From Clostridiales bacterium (GTDB taxonomy: Bacteria; Bacillota; Clostridia; Oscillospirales; CAG-272), in contig SFNW01000046.1 in assembly GCA_004554105.1 (NCBI GenBank), forward strand, positions 1 through 13,239: 13,239 bases of DNA, in the 5' to 3' direction. Below the pieces are notes generated by a model. The model saw only the letters and a program-made list of their open reading frames with translations. It searched no databases and was not told the origin of the DNA. This document shows positions 1 through 7,184 of this stretch, one piece after another (positions within the stretch are counted from its first letter, which is position 1; each line of letters begins with the position of its first letter). A program made the position numbers and the translations under genes.

Positions 1-67
1 CGTAATTTTTCCCGCCCAAATAGCCGCAGTAAAAAATTCTGCCGGTTCCGCGCATGATCGGTTCCAT
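1..67 (-). CDS. 5' end of an unrecognised gene, cut by the window edge
   Basis: Only the first 22 codons are visible. The ATG is at 65-67, preceded by an AGGAGA ribosome-binding site, and the peptide begins MEPIMRGTGRIFYCGYLGGK. A perfect sigma-A promoter lies 35-63 bases upstream of the ATG, so this is a real, probably well-expressed gene start. The fragment is too short to assign a family, and I do not recognise it. There is no signal peptide or membrane segment in what can be seen. Confidence 0.6.
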   Translation of the reverse strand, partial: MEPIMRGTGRIFYCGYLGGKNY

Positions 68-101
68 AAAACGGTCTCCTGTGATTCGTCGGTTTGTATA
101 T

Positions 102-130
102 ATTATATCGCTTTTTCGCCAGTTTGTCAA
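102..130 (-). promoter_or_regulatory. Sigma-A promoter of the left-edge gene
   Basis: Read on the minus strand, TTGACA (125-130) and TATAAT (102-107) are separated by exactly 17 bases. Both hexamers match consensus perfectly. The predicted transcript starts near 95 and has a leader of about 28 bases before the ATG at 67. Confidence 0.85.
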
Positions 131-217
131 TGCCTATATCGTCGGGGCAATGTATAAAATTTATTGATTTTTCCAAAAGGCATTTGCAACTGTACAGATG
201 TATTTTACGTTTGCGGC

Positions 218-263
218 GGGCGGATATGGAATCCGCCCCTACGAGGTTGTGCGCCTCCGGCGC
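218..263. repeat. Palindromic repeat-like element downstream of tRNA-Ser
   Basis: Two hairpins lie in tandem: GGGCGGAT/ATCCGCCC (218-225 and 231-238, 5-base loop) and GCGCC/GGCGC (251-255 and 259-263, 3-base loop). The flanking CCCTACG resembles short GC-rich palindromes that are scattered between genes in gut Clostridia genomes. That family assignment is from memory and inference. Only one copy is present in this window, so repetition cannot be shown here. No coding capacity. Confidence 0.4.
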
Positions 264-276
264 GAGAAAAGCCATG

Positions 277-332
277 CCTTCTGCGCCAAAAAAGGCAGTC
301 CCTTTTGGGACTGCCTTTTTTGGCGCAGAAGG
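277..332. repeat. Perfect 26-bp inverted repeat overlapping the tRNA-Ser 3' end
   Basis: The arms 277-302 and 307-332 are exact reverse complements, separated by a TTTT loop. The right arm contains the last 12 bases of the tRNA gene (acceptor strand, discriminator base and CCA) plus its terminator. The left arm therefore repeats the tRNA 3' end in inverted orientation beyond the terminator U-run. A terminator needs only the inner 14-15 base pairs, so the outer 11-12 need another explanation. Confidence 0.9.
288..321 (-). terminator. Intrinsic terminator of tRNA-Ser
   Basis: On the minus strand, directly after the encoded CCA, an A-run leads into GGCAGTCCC, a 4-base loop AAAA, GGGACTGCC and TTTTTT. 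This is a textbook Rho-independent terminator placed 5-6 bases after the tRNA. It forms the core of the longer inverted repeat at 277-332. Confidence 0.85.
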
Positions 333-410
333 AGAGATTTGAACTCTCGCGCCGGTTACCCGACCTACACCCTTAGCAGGGGCGCCTCTTCACCACTTGA
401 GTACTTCTGC
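321..410 (-). tRNA. tRNA-Ser (anticodon GCU)
   Basis: A 90-base class II tRNA on the minus strand. The acceptor arms GCAGAAG and CTTCTGC pair, followed by discriminator G and an encoded CCA (TGG at 321-323 on the plus strand). The anticodon GCT corresponds to 375-377 (AGC on the plus strand). There is a long variable arm (GGTCGGGTAACC region) and a T-loop with GTTCAAAT. It reads AGC/AGU serine codons. It has its own consensus promoter and terminator, so it is a single-gene transcript. Confidence 0.95.
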
Positions 411-443
411 ATTGTGCGCCGTGGTTTATCAGCGCACCTCTTG

Positions 444-472
444 ATTATACACGGTCTTCGACCGCTTGTCAA
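444..472 (-). promoter_or_regulatory. Consensus promoter of tRNA-Ser
   Basis: On the minus strand, TTGACA (467-472), a 17-base spacer and TATAAT (444-449) are a perfect sigma-A promoter. The predicted start is near 437. From there the leader folds at once: GTGCGC (432-437 read on the minus strand) pairs with GCGCAC (414-419) across 12 bases, ending 3 bases before the mature tRNA 5' end. Confidence 0.85.
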
Positions 473-499
473 GCCTTTTCCGAAAAAATCGCCGTGCCG

Positions 500-3229
500 T
501 TACCAAATAAACCGCGCACGCTGTCCGCCCGCAATCGACGCCTTGCCAAGCCCGCTCGGCACAGGCTGCGGCGTGACGGTCGGCCCGTAGACGCACAGAA
601 GGTCGTCGCCGCCCTTGGGATTCTTCACAAATTTAATGCGATCGACGCAGGTGCAGAGCGGGCGCGTTACCGTAGGCGAAAAATTGCGCAGATAAGCGAT
701 GAAATGCTCCGTGCCGTCGAGCGACGGGAACACGGTCGCCGCGCCGACGCCGAACGCCTGGTCGTTTGAAACGAGAATCGGATTTTTCTCATACTTCGTA
801 TACGGACCGAGCGGCGACTTCGCCGTTGCATAGCCCGTACCGTAGGTCGAATTGTAGTTGCCGCCCGAATAGAGCAGATAGTAGAGGTCGCCGTGCCGCA
901 CGATATAGCCGCACTCGACGACCGACGCCTTTGCATTTTCCCACGGCTCGGTTGCGGTGAGCAGCAGCGTCTCGGTGGAGAGGTCGACCGCCGCTTTTCC
1001 GTCCGCCAGCGTCAGCTTTGCGCCGTAGAGCTTATTGCCGCCCGTCGTGCGCGTATAAATCAGATACGCCTGCCCGTCCGTATCGACAAACGGCTGTCCG
1101 CCGATGAAATCCAAGTCGCCGGTCAGCGGCTGCATGGTCTCGTTTTTAAACGGTCCCGTCGGCGACTTTGCCGTCGCATACGCCGTGACCGAGGTACCGA
1201 GTTCATTCGACTTCGCCATATAGAACAGATAATAGTCGCCGCCGTACTCCACGATGTTCGCCGCCTTGAAAACGCCGTCGCCGAACGCATTGCCCGCGGC
1301 AAGCGCATAGCCCTCGTCCTTCCATATACGGAAATTTGCCGTTGAATAGCATTTCACGCCGTAATTCTGCGTGCTCGACTGTGTGCCGTAAATATAGTAT
1401 CTTCCGTCTTTAAAGAAAACCTCGGGGTCGGTAAACTGCTCGAAAATCACGTTGGTATAGGTCGCGCCCGCGTGCGGCGTAAAGCTGCCGAGCACGGGAA
1501 GAGCCGCCGACGCGTCCTCCGCGTAGACGCCGCAACTCTTCCCCGCCGCCTCAAGCACCAGATTGAACAGCGGATACGGGTCGGGGTCGAGCGCATTGTC
1601 AATCAGATACAGTGTCGCCGCGCCGTCCGCATACTCGACTTCAAGGCGAATGCGCGAGCCGAACAGCTCGACCGCGCGCTCGCCGACGAGACGGTACTGC
1701 CCACCGGTCACACGGTAGACGCTCGCCGTCTGTGCCGCCGCGTCAAGCTCGAAATAGCTGCCGCTCACCTTGTCAAGCCCGTCCGAAAGGTCGCAGGAAA
1801 AATACAAGCCTACCTTTGCATTGCCGCCGAGGTCGGCGTCGGTATAGAGCGTGTACACGGACTTTTCGGTACTGCCGAACGCAAAGCCGCGCGTGATTTC
1901 GCCATTCTTCACCGCCGCGCCGCCGTAAAGCGAAAGCGTGCCCGAAATCTCGTTTGCTTCAATCGCGGGCGTGACGCTGTTCTTCTCGCCGACAACCGCA
2001 CGGCAAATCGCCGCCGCGTCGCGCAGGGTCACTCTGCCGCTCAGCGCGGTATCGGCGCGTTCGGAATAGATGCCGCTTCCCGCCATGCGCAGGGTATTCA
2101 GCACATCGAGCAGTGACAGCTTCCCGTCGTCATTGACGTCGCCGAGGCGGTCGGAAACCGAAAGGTCGGTTTTCTGTGCGCTGCCGCAGGACGAGGTGTC
2201 GCGCTCGCCGAATTTATCGACCGTGCTCGGCAGTTTTGCCGCCTTTGCCGCTTCGATTACCGCCGCGTCCGCCGCTTCGATTGCCGCCGCATCGGCGGCG
2301 CTGATTTCAACGACGGTATACCCCGAAGATGCGGCACTCACGCCTGCTTTCCGTTTCACCGTCGCGCTGCCGCTCACCGTGCCGCTGCCGAGGGTAATCG
2401 GCTTTGTCACATCGGCGAGCAGATTCCAGGTCACATCGCCGCCGATAGCGCCGCCGCGCGTCGCGCAAACCGTCGACAAAAACTCGCCGCCCGCAATCGT
2501 GATATACACATTGCCCTCGGTCGCCGCCGCGCTTGCGCCGTTGACGCTCGCCTTAAAGCGACCGCCGTAAATATACAGATACGCATTGCCCGCGATTGCC
2601 GAATCGCCGCCGAGGTCAAACGTGCTGTTGAACTCGCCGCCGCGAATGACAAGGCAGACGTCGCCGCTCTGCGCCGCCGAAGACGTGCCGCGCGCGCCGC
2701 CGCGAATGCGATACCACGAGCCGCTGCAAATTTCAAGGTAAGTGCCGTTCGGCGAGACCGCGCCGCTCGAACCTGCGGTAATGCCGGGCAATGTGACACC
2801 GCTTCCGCTCGTCGTGACGGTCAGCCCCTCGCCGAAGCGCGCATAATTGCCGCCGCAGAGAAAGACAAGATTCTTCACCGTCGCCGCGATGTGCAGATTC
2901 TCCAGCTCGACCGCGCTTTGAAAGGTGATGTTTCCGCCCATGGAAAGCACGGCACTTTCGTCTGCGCCGGTCAGCGTGACCAGGCCGTCCGCGGCGGGCA
3001 AAACGACCGCGCCCGTATGCAGTGTGCCGCGCACGACGACCCGCCCGCCCGAAGGCAGGGCGCGAAACGCCGCGTAAAGCGTGGCAAGCGGCTCGTCCGC
3101 CGTTCCCGCCGCGCTGTCGCTGCCGCTGTCGTCAACATAGACCGTCGGCGTCTCTGCCGCGCGGCAGAGCATCGCCGCGCCGAACAAAACAATAGCGGTA
3201 ATCAGCAAAACAGCCAGTCTCTTTTTCAT
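500..3229 (-). CDS. Secreted GH43-type glycosidase with beta-helix and internal dockerin-like regions
   Basis: 909 aa. ATG at 3227-3229 with GGAGGG ribosome-binding site (3234-3239). Residues 1-24 form a signal peptide (KKR, then a hydrophobic stretch, cleavage near CRA/AE). Residues ~28-290 are Gly/Val/Ile-rich with repeated IxGGxF rungs, suggesting a right-handed beta-helix. Residues ~310-335 are Ala/Glu-rich linker. Residues ~361-414 resemble a type I dockerin: the first half GDVNDDGKLSLLDVLNTL is a good calcium loop, while the second half has lost the Asp ligands. Residues ~425-585 look like a jelly-roll (LamG-like) domain. Residues ~595-890 match the GH43 five-bladed propeller, with probable catalytic residues D601 (TDPEVF), D707 (LDFIGGQPF) and E772 (VVECGY). 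GH43 enzymes cleave arabinosyl, xylosyl or galactosyl links in plant glycans; the substrate here is unknown. Likely exported and monocistronic. The catalytic residues are assigned by eye, and a non-GH43 propeller glycosidase of the same clan cannot be excluded. Confidence 0.85.
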   Translation of the reverse strand: MKKRLAVLLITAIVLFGAAMLCRAAETPTVYVDDSGSDSAAGTADEPLATLYAAFRALPSGGRVVVRGTLHTGAVVLPAADGLVTLTGADESAVLSMGGNITFQSAVELENLHIAATVKNLVFLCGGNYARFGEGLTVTTSGSGVTLPGITAGSSGAVSPNGTYLEICSGSWYRIRGGARGTSSAAQSGDVCLVIRGGEFNSTFDLGGDSAIAGNAYLYIYGGRFKASVNGASAAATEGNVYITIAGGEFLSTVCATRGGAIGGDVTWNLLADVTKPITLGSGTVSGSATVKRKAGVSAASSGYTVVEISAADAAAIEAADAAVIEAAKAAKLPSTVDKFGERDTSSCGSAQKTDLSVSDRLGDVNDDGKLSLLDVLNTLRMAGSGIYSERADTALSGRVTLRDAAAICRAVVGEKNSVTPAIEANEISGTLSLYGGAAVKNGEITRGFAFGSTEKSVYTLYTDADLGGNAKVGLYFSCDLSDGLDKVSGSYFELDAAAQTASVYRVTGGQYRLVGERAVELFGSRIRLEVEYADGAATLYLIDNALDPDPYPLFNLVLEAAGKSCGVYAEDASAALPVLGSFTPHAGATYTNVIFEQFTDPEVFFKDGRYYIYGTQSSTQNYGVKCYSTANFRIWKDEGYALAAGNAFGDGVFKAANIVEYGGDYYLFYMAKSNELGTSVTAYATAKSPTGPFKNETMQPLTGDLDFIGGQPFVDTDGQAYLIYTRTTGGNKLYGAKLTLADGKAAVDLSTETLLLTATEPWENAKASVVECGYIVRHGDLYYLLYSGGNYNSTYGTGYATAKSPLGPYTKYEKNPILVSNDQAFGVGAATVFPSLDGTEHFIAYLRNFSPTVTRPLCTCVDRIKFVKNPKGGDDLLCVYGPTVTPQPVPSGLGKASIAGGQRARFIW

Positions 3230-3280
3230 AACGCCCTCCGAGAAACACGGGTAAACGATTGTTCTTCCTTTTATACCCTC

Positions 3281-3309
3281 ATTCTACCCTATCCGCGCGC
3301 CGAATGCAA
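3281..3309 (-). promoter_or_regulatory. Candidate promoter of the GH43 gene
   Basis: On the minus strand, TTGCAT (3304-3309), a 17-base spacer and TAGAAT (3281-3286) give a reasonable sigma-A promoter about 50 bases before the ATG. It is weaker than the tRNA promoter. It is one of the few AT-rich spots in this divergent intergenic region, back to back with the lepA promoter. Confidence 0.5.
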
Positions 3310-3394
3310 TCCTGAACGCCGATTTTGTCTTATAAATCGAATCTCAAGTCAAACTTTTTATAAATGACCTTGCGGAAATCCGCCTGTCAAAACC

Positions 3395-3423
3395 TTGACG
3401 GTGCGAGGCACTTATGATATACT
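3395..3423 (+). promoter_or_regulatory. Promoter of the lepA-hemW operon
   Basis: TTGACG (3395-3400), a 17-base spacer and TATACT (3418-3423). The predicted start is near 3430, giving a leader of about 34 bases before the GTG start codon of lepA. Confidence 0.75.
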
Positions 3424-3463
3424 TACATCAAAGACTCTACACGGATTTGAAAGGTAGTTCAAA

Positions 3464-5281
3464 GTGAGCGACAGACAGAAGCACATCCGCAATTTTTCAA
3501 TCATTGCCCATATCGACCACGGCAAGTCGACATTGGCTGACCGCATACTTGAATACACGCGCACGGTTTCGGCGCGCGACATGGAGGAACAGCTCCTCGA
3601 CAACATGGACCTCGAGCGCGAGCGCGGCATTACAATCAAGGCGCGCGCCGTGCGGCTCGACTATACCGCCAAGGACGGCGAAGCGTACACGCTCAACCTC
3701 ATCGACACGCCCGGTCACGTCGACTTCAACTACGAGGTCTCGCGCAGCCTGAACGCCTGCGACGGCGCGCTGCTCGTCGTCGACGCGACACAGGGCATCG
3801 AGGCGCAGACGCTGGCAAACGCCTATCTCGCCGTCGACGCCAATCTTGAGATCGTGCCGGTCATCAACAAAATCGACCTGCCGAGTGCCGACGTGGAAAA
3901 GGTGCGCGCCGAAATCGAGGACGTCATCGGCATCGTCGCCGAGGACTGCCCCGCCGTATCGGCAAAGACCGGACTGAACATCGGCGATGTCCTCGACAAA
4001 ATCATCAGCGACATTCCCGCGCCGACCGGCGACGAGAACGCGCCGCTCAAATGTCTGATTTTCGACTCCTACTATGACAGCTATCTCGGCGTCGTCGTCT
4101 ATGTCCGCGTCAAGGACGGCGTCGTCAGGGCGGGCGACCGCATCAAGCTGATGAGCACGGGCGCGGAATTTGACGTCGTCGAGGTCGGCAGCATGGAGCC
4201 GTTCGGGCTGCAAAAGCGCGACTTACTCGCGGCGGGCGAGGTCGGCTACATCACCGCAAGCATCAAATACGTCGGCGACACCCGTGTCGGCGATACCATC
4301 ACGCTTGCCGAGGGCGGCGCAACCGAGCCGCTGCCCGGCTTTAAGAAGGTCAATCCGATGGTCTTTGCGGGCATTTATCCCGCGGACGGCGCACGCTACG
4401 GCGATTTGCGCGACGCGCTTGAAAAGCTCCAGCTCAACGACGCGGCACTGCTCTTCGAGCCGGAGACCTCGGTCGCGCTCGGCTTCGGCTTCCGCTGCGG
4501 CTTCCTCGGACTTCTGCACATGGAGATCATCGAGGAGCGGCTTGAGCGCGAGTTTAACCTCGACCTCATCACCACCGCGCCCGGCGTTATTTACAAAATC
4601 AAGATGACCGACGGCAGCGTGCGCATGATTGACAACCCCTCGAACTATCCCTCGCCCGACGAAATCGCCGAGGCGGCGGAGCCGGTCGTCCGCGCCAGCG
4701 TCATCACCCCGACCGAATTTGTCGGCGGCATCATGGAACTTTGCCAGGACAAGCGCGGCACCTTCATCGACATGAAGTACATCGACACCGAGCGCGTCGA
4801 GCTGCACTATATCCTGCCGCTCAACGAAATCATCTACGACTTTTTCGACGCGCTGAAAAGCCGCAGCAAGGGCTATGCCTCGCTCGACTACGAATTTTCG
4901 GACTATGTCCCGTCGAAGCTCGTGCGGCTCGACTTTTTGCTCAACGGCGAGCAGGTCGACGCCCTCTCCTTTATCGTGCACGAGGACAAAGCATACGCCC
5001 GCGCACGCCGCATCGCCGAAAAACTGAAGGACAACATTCCGCGTCAGCTTTTTGAAGTGCCGATTCAGGCGGCAATCGGCAATCGCATCATTGCCCGCGA
5101 AACCGTCAAGGCGATGCGCAAGGACGTCCTTGCCAAGTGCTACGGCGGCGATATTACGAGAAAGAAGAAACTGCTCGAAAAGCAGAAGGAAGGCAAGAAG
5201 AAGATGCGCCGTCTCGGCACGGTCGAGGTCTCGCCCGAGGCGTTTATGGCGGTGCTCAAGCTCGACGGCGACGACAACTGA
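3464..5281 (+). CDS. lepA: Elongation factor 4 (LepA), ribosome-associated GTPase
   Basis: 605 aa, full family length. The start is GTG, placed 6 bases after AAGGTAG (3451-3457), and gives the usual short N-terminus before the P-loop. GTPase motifs: AHIDHGKST (residues 15-23), RGIT, DTPGH, and NKIDLP. They are followed by the beta-barrel and EF-G-like domains III and V, then the LepA-specific C-terminal domain with its Lys-rich stretch (KKKLLEKQKEGKKK) and the end VSPEAFMAVLKLD. LepA acts on the 70S ribosome in the cytoplasm, in translation fidelity and ribosome biogenesis, with GTP hydrolysis. All key residues are intact. The next gene starts 14-23 bases after the stop, and the lepA-hemW order is common in Firmicutes. 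The usual hrcA-grpE-dnaK block does not follow here. Confidence 0.97.
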   Translation: MSDRQKHIRNFSIIAHIDHGKSTLADRILEYTRTVSARDMEEQLLDNMDLERERGITIKARAVRLDYTAKDGEAYTLNLIDTPGHVDFNYEVSRSLNACDGALLVVDATQGIEAQTLANAYLAVDANLEIVPVINKIDLPSADVEKVRAEIEDVIGIVAEDCPAVSAKTGLNIGDVLDKIISDIPAPTGDENAPLKCLIFDSYYDSYLGVVVYVRVKDGVVRAGDRIKLMSTGAEFDVVEVGSMEPFGLQKRDLLAAGEVGYITASIKYVGDTRVGDTITLAEGGATEPLPGFKKVNPMVFAGIYPADGARYGDLRDALEKLQLNDAALLFEPETSVALGFGFRCGFLGLLHMEIIEERLEREFNLDLITTAPGVIYKIKMTDGSVRMIDNPSNYPSPDEIAEAAEPVVRASVITPTEFVGGIMELCQDKRGTFIDMKYIDTERVELHYILPLNEIIYDFFDALKSRSKGYASLDYEFSDYVPSKLVRLDFLLNGEQVDALSFIVHEDKAYARARRIAEKLKDNIPRQLFEVPIQAAIGNRIIARETVKAMRKDVLAKCYGGDITRKKKLLEKQKEGKKKMRRLGTVEVSPEAFMAVLKLDGDDN

Positions 5282-5304
5282 CCCCACTTTCGGAAATGGA
5301 GACT

Positions 5305-6459
5305 ATGCAGGAAAAACAACCGCTCGGCATTTATATTCACATTCCCTTTTGCAAAAGCAAGTGCGGCTATTGCGACTTCTGCTCGCACCCGCCCGAAAGC
5401 GAGCGCGAAATCGAGCGTTATCTCAACGCGCTGATGCTGAATATGCAGGATTTTTCCGCCGCGGCGCAGGGCTGCAGCGTCGATACGGTCTATATCGGCG
5501 GCGGCACGCCGACACTGCTCGCGCCGAAACAGCTTCACGCCCTGCTCGACTGCGTGCGCGACGCCTTTGACGTCGAAAAGGACGCCGAGATTACGGCGGA
5601 GGCAAATCCCGGCACGGTCGACCGCCGTGCGCTGCGCGCCCTGCGCAAGAGCGGCGTCAACCGCATTTCGTTCGGACTGCAAAGCGCAAACGACGCAGAG
5701 CTTCGTGCGCTCGGGCGCATTCACACGCGCGCCGACTTTGAGAAAAGTTATGCCGACGCGCGGCAGGCGGGCTTTGAGAACATCAACATTGATTTGATGT
5801 ACGGCATTCCGTACCAGACGCGCGAGAGCTTTGCGAAAACGCTTGACTTTGTCCGCGCACTCTCGCCCGAGCATCTCTCGGTTTACGGGCTGAAAATCGA
5901 GGAGGGGACGCCCTTTTACGCAAGGCGCGACAGTCTCCCCCTGCCCGATGAGGAGACCGAGTACAAACTGTATCTCGACGCGCACAGAACGCTCTCCGAC
6001 GCGGGGTTTGAGCATTACGAGGTCAGCAATTTCGCGCGGCGCGGCTTCCGCTCACGGCACAATCTGCGCTATTGGCTCGACGAGAACTATCTCGGCTTCG
6101 GCGTGGCGGCGCACTCGTATTTCAACAATCAGCGCTATGCCTATGTCTCCGATATGGACGCCTATATCCGCGAAATGGAATCTCCGCGCGATATGGCAGG
6201 CATTCTCTCGGAATGCACCGACATCGACGTCTTTACGAAAGAGACCGAATACGTCATGCTGCGGCTTCGCCTCTTCGAGGGGCTGTCGCTCGACGCATAC
6301 AAGGCGACCTTCGGCAGAGATTTTCTCGCGAAGTACGGCAAAAAACTCGAACGCTACATCGCGGGCGGCTTTATGCGCGCCAAGGTCGGGCGCATCGCCT
6401 TCACCGTCAAGGGCATGTATGTCAGCAACTATATTCTGTCGGATTTGCTTGAATTTTAG
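5305..6459 (+). CDS. hemW: HemW, radical SAM heme chaperone (HemN-like)
   Basis: 384 aa from the ATG at 5305. An in-frame ATG at 5296 is also possible (387 aa). The reading frame stays open upstream into lepA, but the family N-terminus begins here (PLGIYIHIPFC). Ribosome-binding signals are poor for both starts (CGGAA or GGAGA, badly spaced), which suggests translational coupling to lepA 14-23 bases upstream. The radical SAM cluster motif CKSKCGYC (C16, C20, C23) is intact, followed by GGGTPT (65-70). The C-terminal HemN_C domain contains HNLRYW, the HNxxYW motif that marks HemW rather than true coproporphyrinogen dehydrogenase HemN. HemW binds heme and is thought to deliver it to target proteins. 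The older name, oxygen-independent coproporphyrinogen III oxidase, is probably wrong for this protein. Confidence 0.93.
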   Translation: MQEKQPLGIYIHIPFCKSKCGYCDFCSHPPESEREIERYLNALMLNMQDFSAAAQGCSVDTVYIGGGTPTLLAPKQLHALLDCVRDAFDVEKDAEITAEANPGTVDRRALRALRKSGVNRISFGLQSANDAELRALGRIHTRADFEKSYADARQAGFENINIDLMYGIPYQTRESFAKTLDFVRALSPEHLSVYGLKIEEGTPFYARRDSLPLPDEETEYKLYLDAHRTLSDAGFEHYEVSNFARRGFRSRHNLRYWLDENYLGFGVAAHSYFNNQRYAYVSDMDAYIREMESPRDMAGILSECTDIDVFTKETEYVMLRLRLFEGLSLDAYKATFGRDFLAKYGKKLERYIAGGFMRAKVGRIAFTVKGMYVSNYILSDLLEF

Positions 6460-6482
6460 CGTTTGATTTTTCGGAAAGCGTC

Positions 6483-6512
6483 TTGACAAAGACGGCGCGC
6501 TGTTGTTACAAT
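6483..6512 (+). promoter_or_regulatory. Promoter of the DUF1292 gene
   Basis: TTGACA (6483-6488), an 18-base spacer and TACAAT (6507-6512). The predicted start is near 6519, about 38 bases before the ATG. It lies in the short gap after hemW, so the DUF1292 gene can be transcribed separately from lepA-hemW. Confidence 0.75.
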
Positions 6513-6556
6513 AGAGTCAGAAAACAAAACGACGAAATACCGAAAGGATTAGGGCA

Positions 6557-6847
6557 ATGGAAGAAATTTACGACGGCGATATTTATACGCTGACCGATGA
6601 AACCGGCAAGGAGAGCGAGTTTGAGCTGATCGGCTCGTGCGAGTTTGAGGGCAAGACCTATCTTGCGCTCGTCCCCGTTGAGGAGAAAGCCGACGAGTAT
6701 GTCATTCTCCGCCTTGAGCTGGACGAAACCGGTGAGGAAACGCTCGTCACCATCGACGATGACGAGGAGTTCGACCGCGTTGCCGATTATTTTGAAGACG
6801 AGCTGTTCAACACCGTCGACTACGACGAGGACGGCAACGCCGAGTAA
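6557..6847 (+). CDS. DUF1292 family small acidic protein
   Basis: 96 aa, ATG with AAAGGA (6543-6548) at 8-base spacing. Very acidic throughout (runs such as DDDEEFD and DYDEDGNAE). The pattern of polar strands FELIGSCEFEGKTYLALVP, then EEKADEYVILRL, then EEFDRVADYFED is the usual DUF1292 layout. The molecular function of this family is not established. Members are common single small proteins in Firmicutes and often lie near housekeeping genes. It has its own promoter and no obvious terminator after it; the candidate 6S RNA follows directly. No membrane segment, no cysteine motif. Confidence 0.85.
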   Translation: MEEIYDGDIYTLTDETGKESEFELIGSCEFEGKTYLALVPVEEKADEYVILRLELDETGEETLVTIDDDEEFDRVADYFEDELFNTVDYDEDGNAE

Positions 6848-6850
6848 TTT

Positions 6851-6879
6851 TTAGCAATCCGCGGCAGGCAGTATACAAT
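6851..6879 (+). promoter_or_regulatory. Candidate promoter for the 6S-like RNA
   Basis: TTAGCA (6851-6856), a 17-base spacer and TACAAT (6874-6879) begin 4 bases after the DUF1292 stop codon. The -35 box matches consensus at only 4 of 6 positions. An alternative -10, TATACT (6893-6898), would place the start closer to the folded RNA but lacks a -35 box. Confidence 0.4.
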
Positions 6880-6903
6880 ACGCCGCCGCGCATATACTGG
6901 TAT

Positions 6904-7075
6904 TGAGCTTCCTGCTTAGTTCGTGATACACTACCATATCGGAACCTACAATGAAAAAATGGAATCTTTATCGCTCTGTCGGGATGCAGGCCTCCCGCGG
7001 CGGCTCGACCGCCGCGGACGTTGGAAGCGCAAAGCAGAGCCGCGGATACCGCCTTGCTATGCAGGGTTTTCTTTT
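6904..7075 (+). ncRNA. ssrS: Probable 6S RNA (SsrS)
   Basis: This gene-free stretch folds into a long, mostly closed rod typical of 6S RNA, which mimics an open promoter and binds sigma-A RNA polymerase. The closing stem is CCTGC-T-TAG (6911-6919) with CTA-T-GCAGG (7057-7065). A second stem is GCTCTG (6973-6978) with CAGAGC (7035-7040). The apical hairpin is CCGCGGCGG/CCGCCGCGG (6995-7003 and 7009-7017). GTTCGTGA (6919-6926) and ACCTACA (6944-6950) on the 5' side resemble what I recall of Firmicute 6S sequences. The closing stem is followed by TTTTCTTTT (7067-7075), which could end the transcript. Exact ends are uncertain. The family call is from fold and remembered motifs; another structured RNA is possible. 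Confidence 0.55.
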
Positions 7076-7184
7076 GGGGTGTACACGGCTCGGCGGGAGT
7101 TTCTTTTTTATGTGTCGCATATTGACGAAAACCGACAGAAATGAACCGTTCGGGAAAATAGACCCGTTGAAATGAGGTGAAGTT

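Noticed and set aside
2230..2320. Ala/Glu repeat in the GH43 protein as a functional repeat or recombination site
   Set aside because: It is a short, irregular low-complexity linker (AADAAAIEAADAAVIEAAKAA) between domains, common in secreted multidomain enzymes.
4223..5287. Long minus-strand open frames opposite lepA (also 3497-4213)
   Set aside because: Composition is typical of antisense reading in GC-rich DNA, and lepA on the plus strand is unmistakable.
5137..5304. In-frame upstream extension of hemW into lepA
   Set aside because: The extra residues are Arg/Lys-rich shadow of the lepA C-terminus. HemW family sequence starts at 5296-5305.
6923..7175. Short open frames (6923-7144, 6951-7175, and 6968-7237 on the minus strand)
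   Set aside because: They lie across the predicted structured RNA, have no convincing ribosome-binding sites, and resemble no protein I know.
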